Below are positions 6,695 to 7,012 of a DNA stretch of 7,012 nucleotides, piece by piece. How positions within the stretch are numbered: position 1 is the stretch's first letter; the number at the start of each line of letters is the position of its first letter. The DNA is from Candidatus Aminicenantota bacterium (GTDB lineage: Bacteria; Acidobacteriota; Aminicenantia; UBA2199), in the NCBI GenBank assembly GCA_030639705.1, contig DAOWKX010000262.1, positions 1 through 7,012 of the forward strand, read 5' to 3'. Under the pieces are notes generated by a model, which did not search any database, had not been told where the DNA came from, and saw nothing but the letters and a program-made list of their open reading frames with translations. The position numbers and the translations under genes were made by a program.

Positions 6695-6721
6695 TTAACA
6701 TATAATGTTTGATATTGTCAA
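6693..6721 (-). promoter_or_regulatory. Candidate promoter of the four-TM protein gene
   Basis: On the minus strand TTGACA (6721..6716), a perfect -35 box, is followed after 17 bases by TTAAAT (6698..6693), a weaker -10 box. Seven bases after it comes the ATG at 6685, where transcription itself would be expected to start. If used, the message would be leaderless or nearly so. The AT-rich context keeps confidence low. Confidence 0.35.
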
Positions 6722-6791
6722 GTTACCTTCATAACCAAAATTCACCATCAAATCTTTCGCAGGCTGTAGTCGCTATCCCTTTTCACTTTAC

Positions 6792-6815
6792 CCAAAAACG
6801 TTTCTCGTTTTTTGG
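6792..6815. repeat. Inverted repeat (hairpin) 1 of the intergenic cluster
   Basis: CCAAAAACG (6792-6800) pairs with CGTTTTTTGG (6806-6815) across a five-base loop, with one extra T bulged. The A- and T-runs make it resemble a small bidirectional terminator, although the stem has only two G-C pairs at each end. Confidence 0.6.
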
Positions 6816-6820
6816 AGCTA

Positions 6821-6852
6821 TTTTGCACGTTTGTATCACAAACCATGCAAAA
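6821..6852. repeat. Inverted repeat (hairpin) 2 of the intergenic cluster
   Basis: TTTTGCA (6821-6827) pairs with TGCAAAA (6846-6852), and GTTTG (6829-6833) pairs with CAAAC (6839-6843). The result is a 12-pair stem with a small internal loop (one base against two) and a five-base terminal loop, TATCA. It begins five bases after hairpin 1. Confidence 0.65.
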
Positions 6853-6860
6853 TTCAGAAT

Positions 6861-6873
6861 GATGCACTGCATC
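6861..6873. repeat. Short perfect palindrome GATGCA-C-TGCATC
   Basis: Two six-base arms flank a single central base, a perfect 13-base palindrome. With no room for a loop it suits a dimeric protein-binding site better than an RNA hairpin. It lies between hairpins 2 and 3, about 180 bases upstream of the four-TM gene. Confidence 0.45.
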
Positions 6874-6885
6874 TCCCCTATATTG

Positions 6886-6913
6886 CCCATTTTCGATATT
6901 GGCGAGAAATGGG
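6886..6913. repeat. Inverted repeat (hairpin) 3 of the intergenic cluster
   Basis: CCCATTT (6886-6892) pairs with AAATGGG (6907-6913), and TCG (6893-6895) pairs with CGA (6903-6905). This makes a ten-pair stem with one bulged G and a seven-base loop, ATATTGG. It is the most stable-looking of the cluster because of its terminal G-C triplet. Confidence 0.6.
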
Positions 6914-7012
6914 ATTCGCAAGCCGTTCAAAGGGAAGCCGACACGCCTGCTTTATTTTGGGGAAATATCCAAATTTAGGTGGTGGATTTTGGATAATATG
7001 TCCGGAGTGATA

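Larger units (their letters stand above)
6722..7012. other. Gene-free stretch with clustered inverted repeats
   Basis: No convincing gene is seen on either strand. Two overlapping short open frames, 6709-6978 (+) and 6748-6930 (-), have no ribosome site, domain or protein-like composition. The stretch is notable for structure: inverted repeats at 6792-6815, 6821-6852, 6861-6873 and 6886-6913, plus two copies of AAGCCG (6920-6925, 6935-6940). It also looks richer in G and C than the flanking coding DNA. A structured intergenic repeat, a small RNA, or the remains of a mobile element are all possible; the sequence alone does not decide. Confidence 0.5.

Noticed and set aside
6748..6930. 60-residue open frame on the minus strand, with two cysteines
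   Set aside because: It has no ribosome site or recognisable motif and lies on the same repeat cluster as the plus-strand frame. It could be the remnant of a gene, but nothing supports that.
6709..6978. 89-residue open frame on the plus strand
   Set aside because: It has no ribosome site, overlaps a 60-residue frame on the other strand, and spans the inverted-repeat cluster. Its composition shows no domain-like pattern; it is treated as chance.
6998..7012. ATG near the right edge (MSGVI...) as the start of a plus-strand gene
   Set aside because: Only five codons are visible and the upstream GGA is too weak to call a ribosome site. The next bases beyond the window would settle it.
1..7012. 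CRISPR arrays, tRNA or rRNA genes, transposases, integrases, defence systems
   Set aside because: No regularly spaced direct repeats, cloverleaf with CCA-type ends, rRNA-like stretch, or recombinase motif was seen on either strand.

Overview
The window is an AT-rich bacterial segment. One gene lies on the plus strand and six are read from the minus strand. It suggests a diderm (outer-membrane) bacterium outside the best-studied model groups. It carries an RNase HIII-type nuclease, a very large Hanks-type Ser/Thr kinase whose catalytic loop reads HRDISPPN (a style common in Myxococcota and several candidate phyla), and a TonB-type C-terminal domain that would sit in a periplasm. The phylum cannot be fixed from the sequence alone.

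Layout. Bases 19-663 (+) encode the RNase HIII catalytic domain. It converges on a probable five-gene minus-strand operon running from about 6085 down to 690: (1) a 995-aa degenerate receiver / Ser-Thr kinase / TM / TonB_C fusion; (2) a 76-aa coiled-coil protein; (3) FolC (folylpolyglutamate/dihydrofolate synthase); (4) a 243-aa zinc-ribbon membrane protein; (5) a 35-aa single-pass membrane microprotein. The genes are tightly packed. The ribosome binding sites of genes 2 and 4 lie inside the last codons of the gene before, gene 4 overlaps the end of folC, and gene 5 starts on the base after the stop of gene 4. A well-spaced sigma70-like promoter sits just in front of the kinase. Upstream, a separate minus-strand gene (6188-6694) encodes a four-TM protein of unknown function, with its own candidate promoter.

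The last 318 bases (6695-7012) hold no convincing gene. They contain a dense cluster of inverted repeats, which suggests a structured intergenic element or interspersed repeat.

The most unusual item is the kinase. Its receiver-like N-terminus has lost the phosphoacceptor aspartate, its kinase core keeps every key catalytic residue, and beyond a single membrane helix it has a long charged linker ending in a TonB C-terminal-like domain. This could couple an envelope event to cytoplasmic phosphorylation. Its co-transcribed small coiled-coil and membrane proteins are candidate partners. FolC is most likely a housekeeping passenger in the operon.
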